From NCBI GenBank assembly GCA_035655235.1, contig DASRUX010000231.1, positions 1 through 13,736 on the forward strand: a DNA stretch of 13,736 nt, read 5' to 3'. A program made the position numbers and the translations under genes. This document shows, one piece after another, positions 1-5,964 of the stretch. The stretch is from JAGTRP01 sp035655235 (GTDB taxonomy: Bacteria > Pseudomonadota > Gammaproteobacteria > Burkholderiales > Rhodocyclaceae). A model generated the notes under the pieces. It did no database searches, was not told the DNA's origin, and saw nothing but the letters and a program-made list of their open reading frames with translations. Numbering within the stretch: the first letter of the stretch is position 1; each line of letters begins with the position of its first letter.

Positions 1-251
1 TCTTCCATGAGGGGAGCATTGGCCCCCTGCTCGTAGGACTGTTTCATCCGCTCCCGGACCAGACCGCGATGATCGGGATGAACCCGGTCAAGTACCGGCA
101 TTCCCAGCAGTTGATCCTTCGAGGTGGCACCGAACAGCCTCAGGGCCGCCGGATTGGCATAGACGATGACTCCGTGAACGCTGACGAATATTCCATCGGG
201 AGAGTGTTCGGCAACAGCGGAAAAATCGGAGTCGTCGTGAATGTTCGGCAT
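1..251 (-). CDS. PAS-domain signalling protein, N-terminal part (runs off left edge)
   Basis: Reading the minus strand from an ATG at 251 gives 83 open codons to the window edge, with no stop. The residues fit one PAS domain: an AEHSPDGIFV stretch (about residues 14-23), then VYANPAALRLFG (30-41), the typical PAS core, then GMPVLDRVHPDHR (50-62), the usual end of a PAS sensor fold. PAS domains sense ligands, redox state or light and usually precede a histidine kinase, GGDEF/EAL or chemotaxis output domain. That output lies outside the window, so the function cannot be named. The ATG at 251 is the only in-frame start after an upstream stop at 318-320, but it has no clear Shine-Dalgarno. The gene is oriented away from the T6SS genes and is probably unrelated to them. 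Confidence 0.75.
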   Translation of the reverse strand, partial: MPNIHDDSDFSAVAEHSPDGIFVSVHGVIVYANPAALRLFGATSKDQLLGMPVLDRVHPDHRGLVRERMKQSYEQGANAPLME

Positions 252-358
252 TGGATACAGGGCATGGCAAGCGGGTGTAGTGGCGCAACCAGGAGGGACG
301 GTTTTCCCAGGAGGACATTACAGAGCTCGTGGCCCCAATGCAATCCGAGCAGCGATAC

Positions 359-724
359 CTAATAGGGATAGACCAACTGCCAGCCTTCCGGGCAATACTG
401 GGTATTGGGGTAGTACTGGCCGACCGAACGGCAAAAATACTGGGCGTTGGCTGGCACAGCGGGGGGCGCCGGCGGTACCGGCGTGGCGACCGGAACGGCG
501 GTATAAGTGGTGGTCGCTGGGGTAGGGTCGGACAAGGCCGCGCCGACGGCGAGGCCGATGATGCCCAGGGCGATCGCCGGGCCGACCCAGTCGGAACCGT
601 GCTTTTCCCGGTGTTCGTATCGCGGGGGCGGATTGTACGGACGATGCCCCCAATCGGCGAAGGCGTTGCCGGTCAGGCAGGCCGCCAGCGTCACGGTCAT
701 TGCGGTCTTGAGCAGCTTCTTCAT
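359..724 (-). CDS. Small secreted/envelope protein with signal peptide and C-terminal Cys-Pro-x-Gly-Trp motif
   Basis: Predicted 121 residues. The ATG at 724 is chosen over an upstream in-frame ATG (859) because GGAGA lies about 7 nt before it and the protein then begins with a standard signal peptide: MKKLLK, a hydrophobic core, and an Ala-Phe-Ala cleavage site near residue 23. The mature part has an aromatic/proline/charged stretch (24-45), a Gly/Ala/Ile-rich hydrophobic segment (about 48-65) that could be a membrane-spanning or glycine-zipper-like helix, a Pro/Ala/Val/Thr-rich linker (66-92), and a C-terminal motif with CRSVGQYYPNTQYCPEGWQ (98-116). Paired cysteines around YYP and ending in CPxGW are a recurrent C-terminal signature of small proteobacterial envelope proteins of unknown function. 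It is transcribed divergently from the activator gene. No function is assigned. Confidence 0.8.
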   Translation of the reverse strand: MKKLLKTAMTVTLAACLTGNAFADWGHRPYNPPPRYEHREKHGSDWVGPAIALGIIGLAVGAALSDPTPATTTYTAVPVATPVPPAPPAVPANAQYFCRSVGQYYPNTQYCPEGWQLVYPY

Positions 725-938
725 TTTCTTTCTCCGTTGCTTCGACAAGCAATTAACGACGGGCGTCCATTCCTGCCGACGCGGAGTTGTAACGAGAGGT
801 ATCCGGCGATGACATCGGTCTTTCCGAAGGCCACAGGTATACGCCGTGACAAATGCCATATAAATTATTCCGAAGGCATTAAGTTCGGTCCTATGCCGCC
901 GTTATTGGATGACAGCCATCACGCCACGGAGAGAATGG

Positions 939-1949
939 ATGAAAGGGGACATCATCGGGGCCAACCTCTTGGGACAGTCGGAACGGTTCAAGGGGGTTGT
1001 GAAACAGATTCGCCGTTTTGCCAATGTGGGGGCCACCGTCCTCATCACGGGGGAAAGCGGCACCGGCAAGGAATTGGCCGCCCGGGCGCTGCACTACCTG
1101 GGCGAGCGCGGGGGCAAGCCTTTCGTTCCGGTCAATTGCGGCTCCCTGTCGGAGGGCCTTGCGGAGAGCGAATTGTTCGGCCATGAAAGGGGAGCCTTCA
1201 CCGACGCCAAGAACGCTTCCAATGGCCTGATCGGCGAAGCGGATGGCGGCACCCTCTTCCTCGACGAGATCGACGGCCTGCGCCCCAAGGCCCAGACCGC
1301 CCTGTTGCGCTTCCTCCAGGATCGCACCTACCGCCGGCTCGGCGGCGGCACCCTGCGCCATGCGGATGTGCGTGTCATTGCCGCCACCAACGCCGACCTG
1401 GAGCAATTGAGCCTGGCCAAGCAGTTCCGCCTCGACCTGTATTACCGCCTCAACGTGCTCAAGCTGCACATGCCATCCCTGCGGGATCGCGGGGACGATG
1501 CATTCGAGATGGCCACGGCCTTCATCCGGCGGCTGGAACACCAGTACCGCATGCCGGCCAAGCGTCTGCACCCGGAAGCTGTCGAGTTCATCCGCGGCTA
1601 CGAGTGGCCCGGCAACATCCGGGAGCTGGAGAACGTGCTGCACCGGGATTTCCTGACCAGCGAGTCCGATGAAATGCGCCTGACGGAAGCACGGGCCAAC
1701 TGGACGGCAGTTGCCCAGGCCAAGACCCTGTTCGCCAAGACCTGCCATTCGTTCAAGGAAGCCAAGGCCCGCACCGTGGCGGAATTCGAGCAGTCCTACG
1801 TCCGCGAACTGCTGATCCTTACCCAGGGCAACCTCTCCGCCGCCGCCCGGATGGCCGGCAAGGAACGCAGCGCCTTCGGCAAGCTGGCACGAAAATACGG
1901 GCTGGCGGCATGCAGCCAGGACGCCGATACCAACCAGGCTCCGGCCTGA
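939..1949 (+). CDS. Sigma-54-dependent transcriptional activator, AAA+ plus Fis-type HTH, no sensory domain
   Basis: Predicted 336 residues. A bacterial enhancer-binding protein that uses ATP hydrolysis to open sigma-54 RNA polymerase complexes. Walker A is GESGTGKE (38-45), the sigma-54-contacting loop is GAFTDA (85-90, consensus GAFTGA), Walker B is GGTLFLDEID (103-112), sensor I is AATN (148-151), arginine-finger candidates lie in RLDLYYRLNV (164-173), and sensor II is WPGNIRELEN (223-232). The C-terminus (about 283-321) is a Fis-like HTH with GNLSAAARMAGKERSAF. The AAA+ domain begins almost at residue 1, so there is no GAF, PAS or receiver domain, unlike VasH-type T6SS activators, which carry an N-terminal sensory domain. 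The ATG at 939 is preferred because GGAGAGA (928-934) precedes it; an in-frame ATG at 909 adds ten residues but has no SD. The inferred target is the sigma-54 promoter about 660 bp downstream, ahead of the T6SS operon. Confidence 0.9.
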   Translation: MKGDIIGANLLGQSERFKGVVKQIRRFANVGATVLITGESGTGKELAARALHYLGERGGKPFVPVNCGSLSEGLAESELFGHERGAFTDAKNASNGLIGEADGGTLFLDEIDGLRPKAQTALLRFLQDRTYRRLGGGTLRHADVRVIAATNADLEQLSLAKQFRLDLYYRLNVLKLHMPSLRDRGDDAFEMATAFIRRLEHQYRMPAKRLHPEAVEFIRGYEWPGNIRELENVLHRDFLTSESDEMRLTEARANWTAVAQAKTLFAKTCHSFKEAKARTVAEFEQSYVRELLILTQGNLSAAARMAGKERSAFGKLARKYGLAACSQDADTNQAPA

Positions 1950-2047
1950 GCGGATAGCCTGAGGGTGGCAGCCGGCGGCTAAGCCCTTGCTCTCTTTGCC
2001 GACACGGGGCAACCTATGCACCGCTCTCGTCCAGCGTTCCCGAGGTC

Positions 2048-2284
2048 ATGGATTACCAAGCGATCGAACAGGCTGCCGCCGCCATCCTGAACTACGTCCA
2101 GCAGCATCCCAATAGCGCCGATACGGCCGAGGGCATCCACGCCTGGTGGATCGATTGGGAGGGCCGTATCGAGAGTCCGCTGGTGACCGAACAGGCGCTC
2201 GAATACCTGGAGCGCCAGCACCTGATGGAGAGAGTCTCCATCGGGAACCGCGTGCTCTGGCGCAGGCCGCGTCAAGTCGAATAA
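2048..2284 (+). CDS. Small conserved-looking protein, possible winged-helix fold
   Basis: Predicted 78 residues, same strand as the activator and 98 nt after it. GAGG lies only 2 nt before the ATG, which is tight, so start and expression are less certain than for neighbours. The sequence looks structured: a first helix (residues 4-19), a short ADTAEGIHAWWI stretch (24-35) with two tryptophans, a helix TEQALEYLERQHL (47-59), then a hairpin-like ERVSIGNRVLWRR (61-73). Helix-helix-strand-turn-strand ending in a wing, with the phrase 'ALEYLERQHLMER', resembles winged-helix proteins, but no DNA-binding signature is decisive. I recognise the style as a conserved hypothetical and cannot name a family. 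A role as partner or modulator of the sensorless activator is inference from position only. Confidence 0.65.
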   Translation: MDYQAIEQAAAAILNYVQQHPNSADTAEGIHAWWIDWEGRIESPLVTEQALEYLERQHLMERVSIGNRVLWRRPRQVE

Positions 2285-2329
2285 GCGGCAGCCAACCCGC
2301 TCGAGCTGACATCGCTCGGCCGACGGGGC

Positions 2330-2358
2330 CCGGAAGGGTTTCCCATTTCCCGGTTTTT
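2330..2358 (+). terminator. Candidate intrinsic terminator after the 78-residue ORF
   Basis: CCGGAAGGG (2330-2338) can pair with the CCC at 2342-2344 and the TTCCCGG at 2347-2353 around a TTT loop, with bulges at 2345-2346 and at one C. A run of five T follows at 2354-2358. It sits 46 nt after the stop of the small ORF and before the T6SS control region, where a terminator would separate the two units. The stem is imperfect, so confidence is moderate. Confidence 0.4.
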
Positions 2359-2413
2359 CTCCGTTGTGGCCACGCCCATTGGGTCTGGCCCTTCCCCCTC
2401 GCTGTTTCTCAGT

Positions 2414-2429
2414 GGGGCAAATTCGCCTC
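2414..2429. promoter_or_regulatory. Candidate activator-binding site 1 (imperfect palindrome)
   Basis: GGGGCAAATTCGCCTC is a 16 bp near-palindrome: six of eight positions match between the half-sites GGGGCAAA and (reverse complement) GAGGCGAA. Its centre is about 210 bp upstream of the predicted sigma-54 start site, inside the usual range for enhancer-binding proteins. It shares its half-site with sites 2 and 3. Function as an upstream activating sequence is inference. Confidence 0.4.
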
Positions 2430-2433
2430 ACCG

Positions 2434-2449
2434 GGGGCAGGTTTGCCCC
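2434..2449. promoter_or_regulatory. Candidate activator-binding site 2 (imperfect palindrome)
   Basis: GGGGCAGGTTTGCCCC is a 16 bp near-palindrome with six of eight positions matching, starting exactly 20 bp (about two helical turns) after site 1, so both could be bound on one DNA face. The right half-site, TTTGCCCC, is the exact reverse complement of the left half of site 1. Confidence 0.4.
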
Positions 2450-2508
2450 AGGGGCCGATGCCGATGCATTCCCTTGTTCCCGCAGGCCGTAACCGCCCTT
2501 TCCGCTAG

Positions 2509-2524
2509 TTGCCCCCTGGGGCGA
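2509..2524. promoter_or_regulatory. Candidate activator-binding site 3 (inverted TTGCCCC/GGGGCGA)
   Basis: TTGCCCC (2509-2515), a 2 bp spacer, then GGGGCGA (2518-2524). The arms use the same half-site as sites 1 and 2 but face the opposite way with a short spacer. It is centred roughly 110 bp upstream of the predicted start site. The different geometry makes it weaker evidence; GC-rich chance palindromes are possible here. Confidence 0.3.
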
Positions 2525-2550
2525 AAGAGACCCAGGCTCACCGGGCAGCG

Positions 2551-2600
2551 ATTCGTGTTGCATAAAAACACTTTAAAAAACAACGCAATGCAATTGGCAT
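2551..2600. other. AT-rich island just upstream of the sigma-54 promoter
   Basis: About 32% GC over 50 bp in a window of roughly 65% GC, with A-runs at 2564-2568 and 2575-2580 and the inverted pair TTGCAT (2558-2563) and ATGCAA (2588-2593). Placed between the candidate activator sites and the promoter, it would suit intrinsic bending or IHF-assisted looping. I found no good match to the IHF consensus, so only the AT-rich tract is claimed. Confidence 0.45.
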
Positions 2601-2621
2601 GGAACTGGCACGGACCTTGAT
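2595..2621 (+). promoter_or_regulatory. Sigma-54 promoter region, two overlapping -24/-12 matches
   Basis: Match A, 2606-2621, reads TGGCACG-GACC-TTGAT against the consensus TGGCACG-N4-TTGC(A/T): one mismatch, the C of the -12 GC. Match B, 2595-2610, reads TGGCATG-GAAC-TGGCA: two mismatches, but both invariant dinucleotides (GG at -24, GC at -12) are present with exact spacing. Match A would start transcription near 2631. Both point into the T6SS operon. An adjacent sigma-54 activator gene strongly supports the call. Confidence 0.75.
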
Positions 2622-2630
2622 TAGTAATCC

Positions 2631-2785
2631 CCACATCCGCTTTTCTCGCCTCGGTTCTGGCAGTGCAACGGAGAAACATCCTTCGCACGGGGCAGCACGG
2701 GAACACCAGGGCATGCAGGCGTGATTCAGGCCCCCGGCCTTCAGGGACGGTGTGGCGTTTTTGTCCAAACTTTGGAGCTAGCACT
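2631..2785 (+). other. Untranslated leader of the T6SS operon
   Basis: About 155 nt lie between the predicted sigma-54 start point and the tssBC start. An in-frame GTG at 2663 would add 41 Arg/Gly-rich residues, but it has no SD and the extension does not resemble TssB, so I treat the stretch as leader. It contains a short hairpin, AGGCC-CCC-GGCCT (2728-2740), and a TTTTT run (2758-2762). No riboswitch or leader-peptide pattern was recognised. Confidence 0.4.
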
Positions 2786-4837
2786 ATGTTGGGGAGCATT
2801 CAAGACAAACTGTTGCGGGTTCGACCGCCTCGGGTTCGCATTACCTATGATGTGGAAACCGCCGGGGCGATCGAGAAGAAGGAATTGCCTTTCATCGTCG
2901 GCATCTTCGCCGACCTGTCCGGGGACCTGGATCCGGACAAGCCGTCCCCTGCCCCCCTGCGGGAAAGGAAGATGACGGAGATCGATCGGGACAATTTCAA
3001 CGATCTCATGGCCAAGATCGCGCCCCGGGTCGCCCTGGGCAAGGTCAAGAACGTCCTGGAAGAACCTGCCGATCCGACCGCACCCCCTGTTACCCTGGGG
3101 GGCGCCATCATCTTCTCCAGCCTGGATGATTTCTCCCCCGCCGCGGTGGTGGAGCGGATTCCGGCGCTGAAGAAGCTCTACGACTCGCGCAAGACCATCC
3201 GCAAGCTCCAGGCCAAGGGCGAAGGCAGCACGCCGGTCCAGCTGTTCTTCGAAAAAGCCTTGAACGACGCCGCCCTCCAGGCCTCCCTCAAGGGCGCCTT
3301 CGACGGCAAGAAGCCGGAAGAGCTCGGTGGCGTTGCGTTGCCCGACGATGTCGATGCCCTGCTCAAGGGCTACTACACCGATGGCGACGGCGTCGAGGAT
3401 GCCGACCGCAAACAGTCCGCCTCCCAACTGGCCGGGGAGTTCTACCTGGAACTCCTGGCCGACCTGCCCGACGGCCACCTGACCGGCGCCGCCGCCTTCA
3501 TGGACGACCAGGTGGCCACCCTGGACGCCCGGATCAGCAAGCAGTTGGCCGAGGTGATGCACGCCGAGAGCTTCCAGAAGGTGGAAGCCACCTGGCGCGG
3601 CCTGCACTATCTGGTCTCCCGCACCGAGACCGGCGCCATGCTCAAGCTGCGGGTACTCGACGCCTCCAAGAAGGACCTGGACGACGACCTCAACAAGGCC
3701 GTGGAATTCGACCAGAGCGGCCTCTTCAAGATGATCTACGAGGCCGAGTATGGCACCTTCGGCGGTGCTCCCTATAGCCTCCTGGTAGGCGATTACGAAT
3801 TCGGCCGCACGCCGGACGAAATCCGCCGCCTGCACAAGATCGCCGAGGTCGCCGCCGCGTCCCACGCCCCGTTCATCGCCTCTGCCGATGCCAAGCTCTT
3901 CGACCTGACCAGCTTCGGCGACCTGCCCAAGCCCCGGGACCTGCAGAAGATTTTCGAAACCGACGAGCTCATCGAATGGCGAGCCTTCCGCGAGTCCGAG
4001 GACTCCCGGTACGTGACCCTGACCCTGCCCAAGGTGCTGCTGCGGCTGCCCTACGGTACCGACATGCGTCCGGCCCCCACCAAGGAACTGCCCAGCCCCA
4101 AGGCCCGGCGCGTCCCGGTGCCGGCCGAGGGCTTCGTCTATGAGGAACTGAAGTCGCCGCTGCCCAGCGAAGACTCCAAGGCTTTCCTCTGGGGCAATCC
4201 CGCCTTCATCCTGGCCGAGCGCATCACCAACGCCTTCTCCCTGTACGGCTGGACCGCCGCCATCCGCGGCGTGGAAGGCGGCGGCCTGGTGGAAGGTCTG
4301 CCGGTCTACACCTACACCTCCGACCAGGGGGATGTGGACATGATCTGCCCGACCCAGGTATCGATCACCGACCGGCGGGAAAAGGAGCTGAACGACCTGG
4401 GCTTCATGGCCATCTGCCACGCCAAGAAGAGCAACAAGGCGGCATTCTTCGGCGGCCAGACCACCAACAAGCCCAAGCGCTACATCTCCGACCTGGCCAA
4501 CAGCAATGCCCAGATCTCGGCCATGCTGCCCTACATCCTGGCGGCGTCCCGGTTCGCGCATTACATCAAGGTCATCATGCGCGAAAAGCTGGGCAGCTTC
4601 CTGACCCGGGGCAATGTGGAGAGCTACCTGAACAGCTGGATCGCCCAGTACGTGCTGCTGGACGACAACGCTTCCCAGGGCATGAAGGCGGCCTACCCGC
4701 TGCGGGACGCCAAGATCACGGTGACGGATATCCCGGGCAAGCCGGGCGCCTACAACGCCACCATCTTCCTGAAGCCCCACTTCCAGCTGGAAGAGCTCAC
4801 CACCTCCATCCGCCTGGTCGCCGAGCTGCCGGGCTAA
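2786..4837 (+). CDS. T6SS contractile sheath protein, TssB-TssC fusion
   Basis: Predicted 683 residues, ATG at 2786 with GGAG 8 nt upstream. Residues 1 to about 145 are TssB/VipA: KLLRVRPPRVRITYDVE (8-24), AIEKKELPFIVGIFADLSG (28-46), then EIDRDNFNDLM (65-75) and FSSLDDFSP (110-118). From about 212 the protein is TssC/VipB: FQKVEATWRGLHYLVSRTE (263-281), EYGTFGGAPY (321-330), FRESEDSRYV (401-410), LPYG (421-424), LWGNPAF (468-474), ITDRREKELNDLGF (527-540), SRFAHYIKV (588-596), ending at the usual TssC C-terminus. Normally these are two genes of about 165 and 500 residues; here one frame covers both, joined by about 65 residues (146-211). TssB/TssC heterodimers polymerise into the sheath that contracts around the Hcp tube. 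No SD-supported internal start was seen that would release a separate TssC. Confidence 0.93.
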   Translation: MLGSIQDKLLRVRPPRVRITYDVETAGAIEKKELPFIVGIFADLSGDLDPDKPSPAPLRERKMTEIDRDNFNDLMAKIAPRVALGKVKNVLEEPADPTAPPVTLGGAIIFSSLDDFSPAAVVERIPALKKLYDSRKTIRKLQAKGEGSTPVQLFFEKALNDAALQASLKGAFDGKKPEELGGVALPDDVDALLKGYYTDGDGVEDADRKQSASQLAGEFYLELLADLPDGHLTGAAAFMDDQVATLDARISKQLAEVMHAESFQKVEATWRGLHYLVSRTETGAMLKLRVLDASKKDLDDDLNKAVEFDQSGLFKMIYEAEYGTFGGAPYSLLVGDYEFGRTPDEIRRLHKIAEVAAASHAPFIASADAKLFDLTSFGDLPKPRDLQKIFETDELIEWRAFRESEDSRYVTLTLPKVLLRLPYGTDMRPAPTKELPSPKARRVPVPAEGFVYEELKSPLPSEDSKAFLWGNPAFILAERITNAFSLYGWTAAIRGVEGGGLVEGLPVYTYTSDQGDVDMICPTQVSITDRREKELNDLGFMAICHAKKSNKAAFFGGQTTNKPKRYISDLANSNAQISAMLPYILAASRFAHYIKVIMREKLGSFLTRGNVESYLNSWIAQYVLLDDNASQGMKAAYPLRDAKITVTDIPGKPGAYNATIFLKPHFQLEELTTSIRLVAELPG

Positions 4838-4845
4838 CCGGCGGC
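4825..4845 (+). other. Stem-loop across the tssBC stop codon, ahead of hcp
   Basis: GCTGCCGG (4825-4832) pairs with CCGGCGGC (4838-4845) as eight pairs including one G-U, around a five-base loop holding the TAA stop. No T-run follows, so it is not a simple terminator. It may mark a processing or stability boundary 5' of hcp. Confidence 0.45.
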
Positions 4846-4885
4846 ACCCGACCAAGCGAATGACAAACGATTAGAGGAAATCGAA

Positions 4886-5479
4886 ATGGATTTGATTCTT
4901 TTGGAGCCCGGCGATCAAAGCATCATGGGCGAAGGCACCGCCTGGACCATCGATGCCGGCGAAAGCATGATCGACACCACCTGGCGCGACAACTCCACCA
5001 TGAAGGACATGAAGCGCTGTGTCGAAATGGTGTCCATCCACCAGGGGCTCAAGCAGCAGATGACCACGGACGTGTCCAACTCGGCGCGTACCTCGGGCCG
5101 TCCCATCGTCAGCGAGTTCACCTGCGTCAAGTACGCCGACAAGATCTCGGTCATGCTCTATGACCGCTGCCTGCGTGCCAAGCCGCTGGACACCCGCGAT
5201 ACCGGGCCGACCAAGCTTTACGTCTGCCGCAATTCGGGCGACCAGACCTCGGTCATCATGACCATCTCCCTGCGCTTCGCCATGATCAGCGAGATCCAGT
5301 TCCAGTCCCATCCCAACGATATGCCGACGGAACAGTTCAAGCTGAATTTCGCGGAAATCCTCTGGGAGCACACGGTCCAGAAGGTGGATTCCAGCATCGG
5401 CGGGAACATCTCCAGCGGCTGGTCCCTGGCGCGCAACCGGCCCCTCCAGGGCAAGTTCTCCGACGGCTTCGCTTCCTAA
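4886..5479 (+). CDS. hcp: T6SS inner tube protein Hcp
   Basis: Predicted 197 residues, ATG at 4886 with AGAGGA 7 nt upstream. Hcp forms hexameric rings that stack into the tube expelled by the sheath, and can carry effectors in its lumen. Family features: GRPIVSEFTCVKYADKISVMLYDRCLRAK (71-99), equivalent to the Hcp stretch S-x-F-x-x-x-K-x-x-D-K-x-S, then a strand-rich half with TSVIMTISLRFAMISEIQ (121-138) and the terminal strand TEQFKLNFAEILWEHTVQ (148-165), very like the usual 'SVSLNFAKIEWEYTPQ'. At 197 residues it is longer than the common 160-172; the excess includes a tail after the last conserved strand (166-197). It sits 48 nt after tssBC and 75 nt before tssE, flanked by stem-loops. 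Confidence 0.88.
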   Translation: MDLILLEPGDQSIMGEGTAWTIDAGESMIDTTWRDNSTMKDMKRCVEMVSIHQGLKQQMTTDVSNSARTSGRPIVSEFTCVKYADKISVMLYDRCLRAKPLDTRDTGPTKLYVCRNSGDQTSVIMTISLRFAMISEIQFQSHPNDMPTEQFKLNFAEILWEHTVQKVDSSIGGNISSGWSLARNRPLQGKFSDGFAS

Positions 5480-5487
5480 AACCACCA

Positions 5488-5503
5488 CCGTCGGCTTCGA
5501 CGG
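5488..5503 (+). other. Perfect 6 bp hairpin after hcp
   Basis: CCGTCG (5488-5493), loop GCTT, CGACGG (5498-5503). It begins 9 nt after the hcp stop. Its last three bases are also the first three of the larger stem-loop at 5501-5536, so the two cannot both be fully formed. Confidence 0.45.
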
Positions 5504-5536
5504 CGATGCCCTGCCCCGCGGGGTACGGTATCGCCG
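5501..5536 (+). other. Long stem-loop between hcp and tssE
   Basis: CGGCGAT (5501-5507) pairs with ATCGCCG (5530-5536). The stem continues through GCC/GGT, a C-C mismatch, then TGCCC/GGGTA, giving 15 pairs (two G-U) around a CGCG loop at 5517-5520. No U-run follows, so it is not a standard terminator. It ends 8 nt before the tssE SD. It could protect the hcp 3' end or partly attenuate the operon. Confidence 0.6.
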
Positions 5537-5554
5537 CCGTTCCGGGAGACCTTC

Positions 5555-5947
5555 ATGCAATACCTGTTCGAGCGCCTCGCCAACAGCCAGCAGGACCCGC
5601 GGTACATGCCGGGCAAGGAAGAAATCCAGCTTGCCGTCATCCGCCAGATCCAGTGCCTCGTCGCCAGCCATCCCTGGCTGGACGGGGGCGATGGCGACCA
5701 TCTGCTGTCCTTCGGTCAACCGGCCGTGCCCGACCTGTCGGCGGGCCACGCCCAGCAACTGCGGGACTACGGCGGGCGGCTCAAACACATGATCGAACGC
5801 TACGAACCGCGACTGGAGAACCCCTCCGTCGAGGTGGAAAACAGCGGGACGCCCACGGCGCCGGTGCAGGTGCTCGTCAAAGGCCATTTGCGCCTGGAGG
5901 GCGAAATCCTGCCCGTGCTCGTGGCCAGTGAGCCGCGCATCGACTGA
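5555..5947 (+). CDS. tssE: T6SS baseplate wedge protein TssE (gp25-like)
   Basis: Predicted 130 residues, ATG at 5555 with GGGAG (5544-5548) upstream. TssE is the gp25-like component that nucleates sheath assembly on the baseplate. Family marks: LFERLAN near the N-terminus (4-10), VIRQIQCLVASHP (28-40) in place of the usual helix and 'LLNTR' region, FGQPAVPDLSAG (53-64) matching the 'YGLPDL' segment, and the TssE/gp25 hallmark RYEPRLENPSVEV (82-94). The C-terminal strands (104-125, VQVLVKGHLRLEGEILPV) complete the gp25 fold. Length is normal. It sits between hcp and tssF, 17 nt ahead of the latter. Confidence 0.88.
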   Translation: MQYLFERLANSQQDPRYMPGKEEIQLAVIRQIQCLVASHPWLDGGDGDHLLSFGQPAVPDLSAGHAQQLRDYGGRLKHMIERYEPRLENPSVEVENSGTPTAPVQVLVKGHLRLEGEILPVLVASEPRID

Positions 5948-5964
5948 ATCCACAACCGCCCAGC

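Noticed and set aside
852..880. Inverted repeat AATGCC...GGCATT with an AT-rich centre upstream of the activator gene
   Set aside because: Only 6 bp arms with a 17 bp spacer and no matching sites elsewhere; a possible operator or promoter area (TATAAA at 859-864), but without a credible -35 element I do not call it.
2551..2600. IHF-binding site in the AT-rich island
   Set aside because: No acceptable match to WATCAANNNNTTR on either strand; only the AT-rich tract is reported.
2663..2785. 41-residue N-terminal extension of TssBC from a GTG
   Set aside because: No SD at the GTG, composition unlike TssB, and a good SD with a typical TssB start at 2786.
2741..4855. Minus-strand open frame of 704 codons opposite tssBC
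   Set aside because: It is the complement of a GC-rich, strongly coding plus-strand gene. Its product is Gly/Val/Gln/Leu-rich with no recognisable domain.
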